A DNA stretch of 64,000 nucleotides from assembly GCF_032362555.1 (NCBI RefSeq), contig NC_083533.1, positions 439,001 through 503,000 of the forward strand, given 5' to 3'. Of the stretch, positions 45,444-58,875 are shown piece after piece. The notes beneath the pieces are model-generated. The model was not told the DNA's origin. It did not search any database and saw nothing but the letters and a program-made list of their open reading frames with translations. The stretch comes from Amyelois transitella. Lineage: Eukaryota > Arthropoda > Insecta > Lepidoptera > Pyralidae. Made by a program: the position numbers and the translations under genes. How positions within the stretch are numbered: position 1 is the stretch's first letter; each line of letters begins with the position of its first letter.

Positions 45444-48400
45444 TCATTTCTTATTCCTAGTAAAGGGATTTCTGGCTGACGGCGCAGAAGGTTTAAGATT
45501 TCCCTTGGTCGGAAGTTTCCGCGCGTCGTAAGGGACCGCGGGGCGGGAACGTACTGCGCGTGCGTACTCCGCGGGTAACTGTGCGCTGTTGTTTTTAAGA
45601 ACGAATTTCACCTGGATGAAAAACAAATTTAATTATTAGAATATACCTATTAAGGCAACTGCGGCCTTAATTATTATTGACTTGACTTAATTATCTTTAT
45701 TATAGCACATTATCACTTATATTTGTGTGCCGTTTGGTTTCCGGGACTTCAGAATAGAACCACGCCATACCTTTCGCATGAAAGTCGTAAATAGCGACTA
45801 AGAGATAGGCTTTTCAACTTGGGATACCTCTTGTAGGCGATGGGCTGGCAACCTTTCACTATATGAATCTCAATTCCTCCATTAAGCCATACATCTACAC
45901 GATACTGTTGGCTCTGTCTACCCCGAAAAGGATATAGACGTGACTATATACGGTTTTGTACGTAACTGTCAAATATGACAATGAACAATGTATTCTCTAG
46001 TCCACATTCCTTTTCTAAGTTTGGATAATTCTGAAGTTGACGTTGTTGAAGAAAATGCTGCAGTGCAGTTTGTTACCGCTTCTTCTGCGCTTTGGAAGCG
46101 GCAGTAACCTTATTTTATGTAATTTATTCGACGTCAACCAATGTTGTGAAACCAAAAGATATGACAATTATTAAGTGATGTAGAAGTGTACCATAATAAT
46201 GAATAAAAATGTTGATTTTAAATTTATTGGCATATCCCTTAGTCACATTTTACGACATCTAAAAGATATGGAGTTGTCCTATTCTAAAGTGGCGGTAACC
46301 ACACGGCATTCTCATTGTAATTAACAGTTAACTTACTCTCTTCGGCGTACCTAACGCCATGATTTTCTGCAAATCCTGTTTCTTATCGCTGGCTGTCTGT
46401 TTTTGAAAATTCTTGACTTTCTTCGCGACAACTGTCGGATTCTTCGCCACATTCACTTTCCTCTTATCAACTAACGTTTTCACAACGTTTTCCACCATCT
46501 TTTTCCTATTTTCTACCATTTTGTTCTTATTTTCTACCAACTTGTTCTTATTTCCTACCATTTTGGTAGTTTTTCTTGTTGTTGTTGTTTCATCGACTTT
46601 TTCTAATGTTTTAACAGGTTTCTCGTGTACTTTTACATTTTCCTGTTCATTTTTAACTATCACTGTGTTGACATTTTTATTTTTAACGGCCGCTGTTTCT
46701 TCCGTGTCGCAATTTCCATTAGCGCCAGCTCTGTTATCGAAAAAATTCTTAATGCTGTCGGCGAGTGCTAAACTATTCTTGATCTTCTTCAATTTATTAT
46801 CCCTCTTGTTGACTATCGAATTTATTTTTCTATCGTTCTTCTTCTTCTCGGCTTTGATTTTTTTCGCGTTATCGTTGCTGTCCATTTTCCGCTTTTTTGT
46901 ACTGTCCTTTTGTGTGTCTTTTTGTATGCGTTTCTTTGCACGTTTTTGTACATTTTCCTTATTTGATATATCGCCATTTTGTTTTATCTCCGTAGATTCG
47001 ACAGTCCAGTCGCCACCCTAAGGAAACGAAATAATTATCAAACAAACATGTATATACCTATAGTCACGTCTCTTTCCTTTGCGGGGTAGACAGAGATAAC
47101 AGTGAAAGGGCACGTTCAGCTGTGTGACTGAATCATAAAATTAAGATCCAAATAGTGACAGGTTGATAGCCCATCGCCTAAAAGAAGAATCCTAAGTTTA
47201 TAAGCCTTTCCCTTAGTCGCGTTTTACGACATCCATGTGAAAAAGATGGAGTGGTCCTTTTCTATTTTTCTATTGGTATCGGGAATCACACGACACGTAT
47301 ATAAGTAAGGTACCCTATACATAAACTTGGGATTCTTTTTTTAGGCGATGCGCTAGCAACCTGTCACTATTTGAATCTCAATTCTATCATTAAGCCAAAC
47401 AGCTGAACGCGGCCTATTAGTCTTTTCAAGACTGTTGGCTCTTTCTACCCCGCAAGGGATATAGACGTGACCATATGTATGTATGTATGTATATACACAC
47501 ATATCATCACGTCTATATCCCTCGCGGGGTAGACAGAGCTAACCCATCAGACAGACAGGTTGTTAGCCCATCGCCTAAAAGAGGAATCCTAAATTTATAA
47601 ACCTATCCCTTAGTCGCCTTTTACGACACGGATTACGGATTATTTTTTAAAGAATAGGACCACTCCTTTTCTTTCCCATGGATGTATGTATATATGTACC
47701 ATATACACATATAAGTACTTACCAAATTCTTAGTTTCATCTCCAGCCTTCAATTTAGCGACATCTTCAATGATGCTGATGCCGGCGCGACTTTTTGCTAA
47801 TAGACGTTTCCGATGTTTTCGACTGAGCCCTGACAAACATACACAAATTAATTCAAAATCAGATTGAATTTGTTAGGTTCCAAATATATCCCGTGGAACC
47901 CTACGGACACCATTGGAACCCTATGGACCCCAATGTGATCCTAGAACCCTTTAAACCCCAATGTTAAGCTATAGACTCAATGGGGTTCCAATTAATTTTC
48001 TTGGAACGCTATGGATACCTACGGAAACCCTTGTGGAAACGCTTTTGACTACTGTAGAATATCGTAAACTAAAATAAAAGTAACACCCTTTGAAACTCAA
48101 TGGGACCCTTTGGAACCCTCCCTTTTAGCGACAGCTCCACCAACCGACACCGACACCGTGACGTGAGGATAGACAGATAAACAACTGACACATAAACTGT
48201 GATGTTTCATAATAGTTTTACTGCGTATTTATGGAACCCGGTGCAAACCTTTACACAAATATAGGAACCCAATGGAACCTTACTTTTGTCGATTAATTCC
48301 TTTATATTATTATGAAATCGCCTCAAGTATCAGAATCAGTTAAGAAGCCAAATATATCCCTTTGGAACCCAATTTACACTTATGGATACCTATGGAACCC

Positions 48401-51400
48401 TATGGACCCCAACCAATGGTATCCTATGCACTACAACAGAACCAGAACCCAATGACACCCTATGGACCCCAATGGAACCCAAGAGTACTCCATGGACCCC
48501 AAAGCTACCCTATGCACAACAATAGAACCAGAACCCAACAGCACCCAATGGACCCCAATGGACCCCTACCTCTCAGCGCCAGCTCGTCAGCCTGCTCCAC
48601 CAGTCGAGTCTCTGTAATCTTCAGCTGTTTGGCAGCCTTCTGCGGCCTCCAAGTGGCGGGCTTCTCATCTTCTCCATACACTTCTTCCACTGGTAACGGG
48701 TATTCTTCATTTGCCAGTTTTTCGAATCTAAATGGGAGGAGGGTAAGATAAAAAGAAGCATTTGAACGAGAGATAATCATATATTCTACTAATATTATAA
48801 ACGCGAAAGTTTGTGAGTATGTCAGTATGGATGTTTGTTACTCTTTCACGCAAAAACTACTGAACCGATTACTATGAAATTTGGTATGTAGGTAGCTGAA
48901 AACCCAGAATAACATATAGGCTTTTACTTTTTATCCCGGAGTTCCCGCGGGATTGATTGTTACGTCATGACAGGGTTTTAAAGCGGACGAAGTCGCGGGC
49001 GGCCCCTAGTAAACTCTAAATTAAAAATAGACATAATTAAAAATTATATAAATTCCCGGCACCAATAAAAAAAGTCCACTATATCTCTCTCATGGATGCC
49101 GTAAAAGGCGACTTTATAACTTGACATTCCTGTTTTAGGCGATTGGCTAGCAATCTGTCACTATTTCAATCTCAATTCTATCATTAAGCCAAACAGCTGA
49201 ACGTGGCCTTCCAGTCTTCTCAAAACCGTTGACTTTCTGCCTACCCTGCAATGGATAAAGAAACAAATTACCTCTCCAAACAGATTTTCGTCCTCCGATG
49301 CGCCTTAGAGGAGGCGTTGGCCAGTAGATCTTTCAGTAGGGCGGCCAGCGCACGCGCAGGCACGGGCAAATTTGGCAACTCCACGTCCACGCGGCCCGCG
49401 CGGGGGTCCAGAGGCTTCTCTCTGGGGCAATAAATATATATATCATACATACATACATATAATCACGTCTATATCCCTTGCGGGGTAGACAGAGACAACA
49501 GTCTTGAAAAGACTGAATGGCCACGTTCAGCTATTTGGCTCAAAGAATAGGACCACTCCATCTCTTTCCCATGGATGTCGTAAAAGGCGACTAAGGGATA
49601 GGCTTACACACTTGGGATTCTTTTTTAGGCGATGGGCTAGCAACCTGTCACTATTTGAATCTCAATTCTATCATTAAGCCAAACAGCTGAACGTGGCCGT
49701 CAAATAATATTCTCTATAAATCCATAAAACCAAAAATCAGTCTCACCCGTCATCTTCATCATCTTGTTCATCATCACTGGTCTGATCATTATCATCGTCT
49801 TCTAATTCCAGCTCAAGAGCCTCCGGGCCTCCGCGAGGGCACCCCATCTAAAAATAATTACATATGTACATATGTAATTATATAATCACGTCTGTATCCC
49901 TTGTGGCGTAGACAGAGCCAACTGCGAAGTAACACGTAATTTAGTCAAGTAACTCGCATTCTAGTCAAGTAACAAGCTTATTTAGTCAAATAACACGCAA
50001 TCTAGTCAACAAACACGCAATCTAGTCAAGTAACACGTAATCCAGTCAAGTAACACGCAATCTAGTCAAGTAACACGTAATCCAGTCAAGTAACACGAAA
50101 TCTAGTCAAGTAACACGTAATCCAGTCAAGTGACACGTAATCTAGTCAACTAACACGTAATCTAGTCAAGTAACACGTAATCTAGTCAAGTAACACGTAA
50201 TCTAGTCAAGTAACACGCAATCTAGTCAAGTAACACGCAATCTAGTTAAGCCACACGAAATCCAGTTAAGTAACACGTAATCCAGTCAAGTAACACGTAA
50301 TCTTGTCAAGTTACACGTAATCGAGTCAAGTCACATGTTATTTAATCAAGTAACACGTAATCCAGTCAAGTTACACGTAATCCAGTCAAGTTACACGTAA
50401 TCCAGTCAAGTAACACGCAATCCAGTCAACAAACACGTAATCTAGTCAAGTAACACGCAATCTAGTCAACAAACACGCAATCTAGTCAAGTAACACGTAA
50501 TCCAGTCAAGTAACACGCAATCTAGTCAACTGACACGAAATCCAGTTAAGTAACACGTAATCCAGTCAAGTAACACGTAATCTTGTCAAGTCACACGTAA
50601 TCCAGTCAAGTGACACGTAATCTAGTCAACTAACACGTAATCCAGTCAACTAACACGTAATTTAGTCAACTTACACCTAATTTAGTCAAATATAACACGT
50701 AATTTAGTCAACTTACACCTAATTTAGTCAAATATAACACGTAATTTAGCCAAGTAACACGTAATCCAATCAGCTGTGCCATCTCACCATCCGCCAAGCG
50801 GCCGCCGCGTGCTCGTAGCGCGCGCCGGGCCCGCTCTGCCGCAGCAGCGCCGTCAGCAAGCGGCGGCTCGCCGTGACCAGCGGCGGGGCGGCGCCTGCGC
50901 ACATGTATGTCGCGAACGGACGCAGCAATTCCACTATGGACGAGTCGGGAATCGAACCTGATGACACCTGGTAGGTAGATGATGTTTTGATATGTATATC
51001 TAATATTATTAAGGTTATAAAGCTGAAGAGTTAGTTTGTTTGAACGCGCTAATGTCAGGAACTACCGGTTCGAATTGAAAAATTATTGTTGTGTTGAATA
51101 GAACATTTATCGAGGAAGGCTTTAGGCTATATAACATCACGTTGCAACGATAACGAGCGAAGAAGTAATGGAAAATGTGGAAATAAAAAACGGGGAAAAT
51201 TATTCATCCTTGAGGGCTTCAATGATACCCGAAATAAGAAAATTTTTATACCAGTTTTATTAAGTTGGACAACTCTCAACTTTATATACATAAATGTATC
51301 TATATTGATATTTCAAGAAGATTAATTCATTAGATAACTGGTAAAGAGGTAACAAACAAACATACTCACATTCGCATTTTTATTGTTGGGCTAACATAAC

Positions 51401-54400
51401 ATATTATCACGTCCCTTTGCGGGGTAGACAGAGCAAACAGTCATCAAAAGACTGAAAAGCCATGTTAACCTGAATGATAAAGAAATGAGATTTAATTTAT
51501 GTTTGAGTTTAATTTAGGTTTATTTTTTACCTTAGCAAGCTCTTCTAGGTAACAATCTATTAAATGCATAATCATTGATGTTGCATTTCTAGCGTAGTGC
51601 GGCGTTTTAGGAGCTAGGACACCTGAAAATATACATACATACATACATATAGTCATGTTTATATGCCTTGCTAGCTTAATAATGGAATTGAGATTCAAAT
51701 AGTGACAGGTTGCTAGCCTATCGTATAAACAAAAAAAAAACCACAAGTTTATAAACCTATCCCTTAGTCTTATACGACATCCATGGAAAAGAGATGGAGT
51801 GGTCCTATTCTTATTCTATTGGTGCCAAGAACCACACACCTGATTATACATACATATAATCACGTCTACATTCCTTGCGGGGTAGACAGAGCCAACAGTC
51901 TTGAATACTGGAACTGATAAGCCACGTTCAGCTGTTTAGTAATTTATTTTTACAAAAAATTCCTGTTCTATAACATATAAATAATAAAGAATTTTTGCTA
52001 AATTTATGCAAAATCATATAAATGGTCTACAGTAACTAAATTAGATTTTGTATAAGATATATGATTGTATATGTTATTAAATAAACTGTAAATAAAATAA
52101 AATATATTCTAATATTGTAAAGCTGAAGAGTTTGTTTGTTTGAACGTGCTAATCTAAGGAACTACTGGTTCGAATGGAAAAATTCTTTTTGTGTTGAATA
52201 GACCATTCATCGAGGAAGTCTTTAGGCTATATGACATCACGCTGCAACTTAAAGGAGCAAAGAAATAATGGAATATGTGAACAAAATCGGGGAAAATTAT
52301 TCATCCTTGAGGGCTTCAATGATGCCCGAAATAACTATTCCGCGCGGACGAAGTCGCGGGCACAGCTAGTAATACATATTCTTTTTCTATTGGTGCCGGG
52401 AACCACACACCTGATTATACATACATATAATCACGTCTACATTCCTTGCGGGGTAGACAGAGCCAACAGTCTTGAATACTGGAACTGATAAGCCACGTTC
52501 AGCTGTTTAGTAATTTATTTTTACAAAAAATTCCTGTTCCATAACATATAAATAATAAAGAATTTTTGCTAAATTTATGCAAAATCATATAAATGGTCTA
52601 CAGTAACTAAATGAGATTTTGTATAAGATATATGATTGTATATGTTATTAAATAAACTGTAAATAAAATAAAATATATTCTAATATTATAAAGCTGAAGA
52701 GTTTGTTTGTTTGAACGTGCTAATCTAAGGAACTACTGGTTCGAATGGAAAAATTCTTTTTGTGTTGAATAGACCATTCATCGAGGAAGTCTTTAGGCTA
52801 TATGACATCACGCTGCAACTTAAAGGAGCAAAGAAATAATGGAATATGTGAACAAAATCGGGGAAAATTATTCATCCTTGAGGGCTTCAATGATGCCCGA
52901 AATAACTATTCCGCGCGGACGAAGTCGCGGGCACAGCTAGTAATACATATTCTTTTTCTATTGGTGCCGGGAACCACACACGTGATTATACATACATATA
53001 ATCACGTCTACATCCCTTGCAGGGTAGAAAGAGCCAACAGTCTTGAATACTGGAACTGATTGACCACGTTCAGCTGTTAAGTAAATTTTTTTTGCGAAAA
53101 ATCCTATTCTGTCAGGTAAAAATAATAAAGAATCCATACCATCTGGTCCAGAAAGCATGTTGCTGTATTTTCTACATGCTTCTAAGTCCCAATCGCATCT
53201 GTGGAGGCATCGCAGACTGCCTCGCAGGTAGCGCCTCACCAGCTGAAACATTAATGATAGATGCATACATATAGTCACGTCCATATCCCTCGCGGGGTAG
53301 ACAGAGCCTACAGTCTTGAAGACTGATAGGCCACGTTCAGCTGTTTGGCTTAATGATAGAATTGATATTCAAATAGTGACTGGTTGCTAGCCCGCCGCCT
53401 AGAAGAAGAATCCCAAGTTTACAAGCCTATCCCATAATCGCCTTTTACGACACCCATGGGAAGGAGATGGAGTACTCCTATTCTTTTCCTATTGGTGCCA
53501 AGAACCACACAGTAACGGTAACGGTTTCATAATAAATACTTAGATAGATAAACATCCAAGACCCAGAACAATCAGAGAAAGTTAATTTATCATCATGCCC
53601 TGGCCGGGATTCGAACCCGGGACCTCCGGTGTCACAGACAAGCGTATCACCGCTGTGCCACAGAGGCCGTATATATGTACAGTTGAAGGTATTACCATAA
53701 GAAACTTATCCATCCGATGGTGGTCAATCCCGTACCACTCCGTAGCCAGCACCTTGAAACCAGCCTTCACCATCATAACAGCATAGTTTATCTGCTCGGC
53801 TGGAAATTGATCCAAAATGGCCGCTATGTTCTCACAAAGCTCCTCCTATAAAAACATAATCAGGTCAAAACTAAATCTACTTGCGTTGCATTTTACTACA
53901 CACATACATAAAATCACGTCTCTTTCCCGGTGGGGTAGACAGAGACTAAATCTTTTCACTTGCCACAATAACTCTCTTCATGCAAGCTCGGCGGTTTCGG
54001 AAATATATATATATGCATTATACTATTTATAAAGTGCCGTGTGGTTCCCGGCACCAATACAAAAAAGAATAGGACCACTCCATCTCTTTCCCATGGATGT
54101 CGTAAAAGCCGACTAAGGGGTAGGCTTATAAACTTGGGATTCTTCTTTTAGGCGATGAGCTAGCAACATGTCACTATTTGAATCTCAATCCTATCTTAAA
54201 GCCAAATATCTGAATGTGGCCTATCAGTCTTTACAAGACTGTAGGCTCTGTCTACTCCGCAAGGGATAAAGACGTGATTATATGTATGTATGTATCTATT
54301 TATAAATACTACAGGTATTAAGTGACTGACTTGCTTGCTGACCATGAATTATTGTAACACGATTTGAAATGTACACACATACATACAGATAATGACGTGT

Positions 54401-56049
54401 ATATCTCTTGCTGGGTAGACAGAGCAGTCTTGAAAAGACTGAAAAGCCATGTTCAGCTGAATGTCTATATAATTGTGACGTCAATAAGTGATACCATGTA
54501 TCCAAATTTGAAAATAAATCTATTCTATTCTAATCTGAGATACAGGACTAGTCTTAGTTCAGGTGTCAATCTGCCATAATTTTATAGAAGGCACTGTTAT
54601 ATTAGCCTAACACCTAAATATGACCCAATTATCTTAGAATTAAGTTTTTATATTGTTCTATTTAACTTAACTGTAATTGATGATGGTAAGCAATAAACTT
54701 ATATTATTAATGGAATTGAGATTCAAATACTGACAGGTTGCCCACCGCCTACATGAGGAATCCCAAGTTTTTTTTTTTTGTCACCTTTGTAGTGGATAGA
54801 GACGGAGTGGTCTTTTTCTTTTTAATATTGGTGCAGTGAACCACACAACACTTATATATTAAGAGCTGATAGTGTCTCTTATAGGATAGTCAGAGCCAAT
54901 AGTTACAAGACTCAAGGTTTTTAAATGTTTGTTTTCATTCTTCAAATTAAATAAAATAAATACCTGAATTAATGGTTTGTCCGACATCCAGACTGCATAA
55001 AACAGGCCCTTCCATACACGGATGAAATCATCTTCTTTAAATTCTGAAAGCATTTCGATAAGGATTTGTTGGGTAACATCTCCTCACACAGGATATAAAT
55101 TGTTCTAGATCTATAAAAAATAAATATGTGAAATATTTATTTCAGTAATAAATATTTAATTATTATTTAGTGGAAAGAGGTAGTCTCTGCCTACTTCTCC
55201 CGGAAAGAGGCGTGATTTTATGTATGTATGTATAAAAATTAACAGACCATTCATGCAACATAATATGTTTATTAGTTATGGTATAGTTAAGACACCAATT
55301 TTTTGTTGTGGAGAATAAACAAAGTTCCTTTTTATTTTTATTTATTTTATTTACAATGTTGTTATTTGACTAATGGATAGGCTTATAAACTTAGGATTCT
55401 TCGTTTAGGCGATGGGCTAGCAACCTGTCACTATTCTTTAATTAAGCCAAACAGCTGAACTGCAGTGGCCTATCGATATTTTCAAGATTCTTGGCTATGT
55501 CTACCCCGCAAGGGATATAGATTCCAAGACCAATCTCCAGATTGTTCCACCTGGATCTGTGTTTACTAATTTTTTTCATATTTAATACCTACTACAGAGT
55601 AAGACAACAACTTAACTTTATTAAATAATAACAAATTGCAATTAAGTTTGTTTATGAAAAAAAAAAACTAAATGATCATCTTCATGACCGACTAGGACTA
55701 CTTTCAAAACATGATTACATACTAATTTAAGGTTATGTATACATCACACAAAACTCTGGTTGTCCTTCACAAATGTTAAATCTCAGAAAAATGGACATTA
55801 ATAGGAAAATTCATTACCGTGTCCTTTCTGGAAACAGCTTACAAGCCATTTTTTCAAGGTTTTGAGTACACGGTCGCGCGATTTCTTTTCGTTTCCCGAA
55901 AGCAGCCGTGCAAATTTTATTTCTTGAGCGACAACTAGAACTTCTTGCTTCTTGGGCTTCACTATCACTTTCTTTTTGATTTTCTGAGATTGCCTGTTCA
56001 ATTTACTTCTAGGCTTTATTTTAGCCATATTTTTAGTTTTATTCCGCAT
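45444..56049 (-). CDS. RRP1: Ribosomal RNA processing protein 1 (NOP52 family)
   Basis: A nucleolar protein for pre-rRNA cleavage and 60S subunit assembly. Exons from the 5' end: 56049-55818, 55043-54964, 53845-53696, 53242-53140, 51622-51531, 50967-50788, 49847-49747, 49421-49272, 48727-48570, 47829-47723, 47017-46337, 45611-45444. Phases agree throughout and the total is 2202 nt, 733 residues. The NOP52 domain is clear: VVAQEIKFARLLSGNEKKSR in exon 1, RVWKGLFYAVWMSDKPLIQ in exon 2, EWYGIDHHRMDKFLM in exon 3 and MHLIDCYLEELAK in exon 5. Exon 7 is acidic. Exons 10-12 form a lysine-rich tail, as in other RRP1 proteins, and exon 12 starts VKFVLKNN. An alternative start at Met8 (56028, MAKIKPRSK) is equally plausible. 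Exon 6 is markedly GC-rich and alanine-rich. Confidence 0.93.
46010..46215 (+). repeat. Dispersed ~200-bp repeat, copy 4
   Basis: Same family as 9510-9700; lies in the last RRP1 intron. Confidence 0.7.
47060..47296 (-). repeat. SINE copy
   Basis: First of three SINE copies in alternating orientation: 47060-47296 (-), 47325-47497 (+), 47500-47690 (-), all in the intron between RRP1 exons 10 and 11. Confidence 0.82.
47878..48569. repeat. Degenerate CCTATGGACCCCAATGGAA repeat block
   Basis: Variable units built on 'tatggaccccaatggaaccc', densest at 48350-48569. The block runs to the donor of RRP1 exon 9, so that intron begins with a G-rich stretch on the transcribed sense. The 129-codon plus-strand frame across it is not a gene. 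Confidence 0.85.
48784..49010 (+). mobile_element. Helitron-like repeat, type B
   Basis: 'tactaatattataaacgcga' to 'gaagtcgcgggcggcccctag'. In the intron between RRP1 exons 8 and 9. Confidence 0.78.
49445..49700. repeat. Two opposed SINE copies
   Basis: A minus-strand tail piece (49445-49545) abuts a plus-strand middle piece (49540-49700). A further (+) copy lies at 49050-49260, touching RRP1 exon 8. Confidence 0.75.
49925..50770. repeat. 20-bp minisatellite in RRP1 intron 6
   Basis: About 42 units of GTCAAGTAACACGTAATCTA with point variants (cgcaa/cgtaa, tctag/tccag) and longer-period blocks that recur, such as 'cttgtcaag'. The array ends about 18 nt from the donor of exon 6. It has no spacer diversity, so it is not a CRISPR array. 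Confidence 0.97.
51000..51240 (+). mobile_element. Helitron-like repeat, type A, 3' truncated
   Basis: 'aaggttataaagctgaagag' to 'aatgatacccgaaataa', without the terminal hairpin. Confidence 0.72.
51841..52982. repeat. 571-bp tandem duplication
   Basis: The segment beginning 'tgattatacatacatataat' at 51841 recurs at 52412 and, more diverged, at 52983, each shifted by 571 bp. The first two units differ at only a handful of bases. Each unit holds a SINE piece, an AT-rich stretch and a type A Helitron (52108-52371 and 52679-52942). It is in RRP1 intron 4. Confidence 0.93.
53270..53512 (-). repeat. SINE copy, full length
   Basis: It begins about 28 nt upstream (in gene sense) of the RRP1 exon 4 acceptor. 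Confidence 0.82.
53527..53676 (-). repeat. tRNA-derived SINE, tRNA-like half
   Basis: On the minus strand it contains 'gacaccggaggtcccgggtt' and the B box GGTTCGAATCC. It starts about 20 nt into the intron after RRP1 exon 3. Not a functional tRNA gene. Confidence 0.8.
54034..54293 (+). repeat. SINE copy, full length
   Basis: 'gtgccgtgtggttcccggca' to a (TATG)n tail; adjacent to the LINE tail at 53900-54005 (-). Confidence 0.85.
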
Positions 56050-56078
56050 GTTACAATGTTTTTAATGTTTTGGAGAAT

Positions 56079-57212
56079 GTGGACTGTAGGAATGTGAAAA
56101 AAAAATCGATTATGGAAAAAATCGATTAAAAATCGATTTTTTTTAAAGTAAAAATCGATTTTTATACTTGATTTTTTTTAAATTAATAATCGATTAAAAA
56201 TCGATTTTTATAATCATCCAATAAATGCACTCCGAAATTGTTTTTGTCTTCTGGCTTTGAGCCCGGAACGCGAACTGCCAAAGAATACTATCATAGCTCC
56301 ATAATATTACATTAACGCCATCTGTGCATTCTTTCTGTGCTCTTAAAACAGTTTAGATGATTAATTTAATCAAACATTCTCTAGATGGAATTAGTCGATG
56401 AACAGTATTTTACCGACATTCAGTTGATATTTTATTCATTATTCGTTGCTGAAACTTCATTTTTCAAACTTGATTGTTATAAACTTTAATTTGTGTTGAT
56501 TATACAGGGTGACATTTAAAACAACTGCATCCTTTTAAACATAGACTATACCCATGCTTCTGAGCCGTTTGAGCCTATTTTTATTTAAATTAAACTTCAT
56601 AATTTTCACATTTAAAAAACCCTAAAAAACTACGTCACACGCTTTATTAAGACCAATACTACAAAAATAATTTAAAACTAAACTTGTAAATAAATGTCTG
56701 AAAAATAAATTATTTTTCAAGATCAAGTAAAGTACAGAGTTGTCGAGATCGCTCAGCTGAATGCATTGTGTCATTGACCTCTGAATCTTACGCGTCGCTT
56801 TTCCGCCGGCCGGAGTGATATTACGTATTTAGGATCGTGGATTTTGATACTTTTATTTTTTTTCGTACTTTCTGAAATATGAACCGATATTTTTTTCGTT
56901 TTACGTTTTTAAATATCCTTTAGATGAGTCACACTTAACAGTTAAATTTATGCAGTTGAATTAAATGTCACCCTGTATAAGAACTTACTGATTCTGTTGT
57001 TTATTTTTAATGAATAAATCTATTGATATAATGTATATGGCGTTTATTTTGACATAAATTGAAAAATTTGGAAAAAATCGATCAATATAATAAAATCGAT
57101 TATTTTCTTAAGAAAAATCGATTATTTGTTAATCGATTTTTCATACTTAAAAAATAAATCGATTATATAAAAATCGATTTTTTATCAGCAATGTCACATC
57201 CCTAGTGGACTG
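56079..57212. mobile_element. hAT-like MITE with 8-bp target duplication
   Basis: GTGGACTG occurs at 56079-56086 and again at 57205-57212. Between them the ends are TAGGAATGTGA and TCACATCCCTA, inverted repeats typical of hAT elements, which make 8-bp duplications. The interior is full of ATCGATTTTT / AAAAATCGAT palindromic units. A second MITE is nested at 56505-56975. The element sits between the divergent RRP1 and HINT genes, 30 bp upstream of the RRP1 start codon. Confidence 0.85.
56505..56975 (+). mobile_element. CAGGGTGAC MITE, copy 5
   Basis: 471 bp, flanked by TA, ends CAGGGTGACATTTAAAACAA and TTAAATGTCACCCTG. Nested inside the hAT-like element. Confidence 0.9.
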
Positions 57213-57678
57213 TGGAGTGGAAGGGTAGTTAAAATGTTATAATGACGTTGACATTTTACAATTGAACTGAATTTGCTTTTTGATGCTAAGAAACATAGAC
57301 TGCTGCGGCCTGCGCCTTATATTTTGAATTAATACCCTTCGGTTTTTCTTCGATATAATTTGTACTATGGAACGTTTATGTTAAAAAGTTAATTGAGGAT
57401 TTCATTTCAATAGGTACATGTCATGTCCGTCATTGTCCGTTCGACAGCAAAATAAAATTATTATACGTACAAATAAACTTCAAATTATGAACGTTGCCAA
57501 ATAAAAAAAAAATGGTGACAGTTGACATCACAGCCGTAAAAAAGATAAAATATAATTGTCAATGTCACAATCCAACAATCCAATCGCAGTTCGCAGTCGT
57601 ACTGTCACACACAGAAAATCAAAAAATTGCGTAAATTGCCCGCTCGTACTCTGAAATGTGAATTTTCATCTCTGAAAA

Positions 57679-58855
<1,177 letters not shown>

Positions 58856-58875
58856 TGCGATGTTGAGGTATTATA

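Noticed and set aside
46413-47021. 202-codon plus-strand frame rich in F, L and S
   Set aside because: It is the complement of the lysine-rich RRP1 exon 11, which has matching splice sites and phases.
48362-48751. 129-codon plus-strand frame rich in P, M and N
   Set aside because: It reads through the CCTATGGACCCC repeat and antisense to RRP1 exon 9.
49925-50770. CRISPR-like regular array
   Set aside because: Units are contiguous 20-mers with no unique spacers, within a eukaryotic intron.
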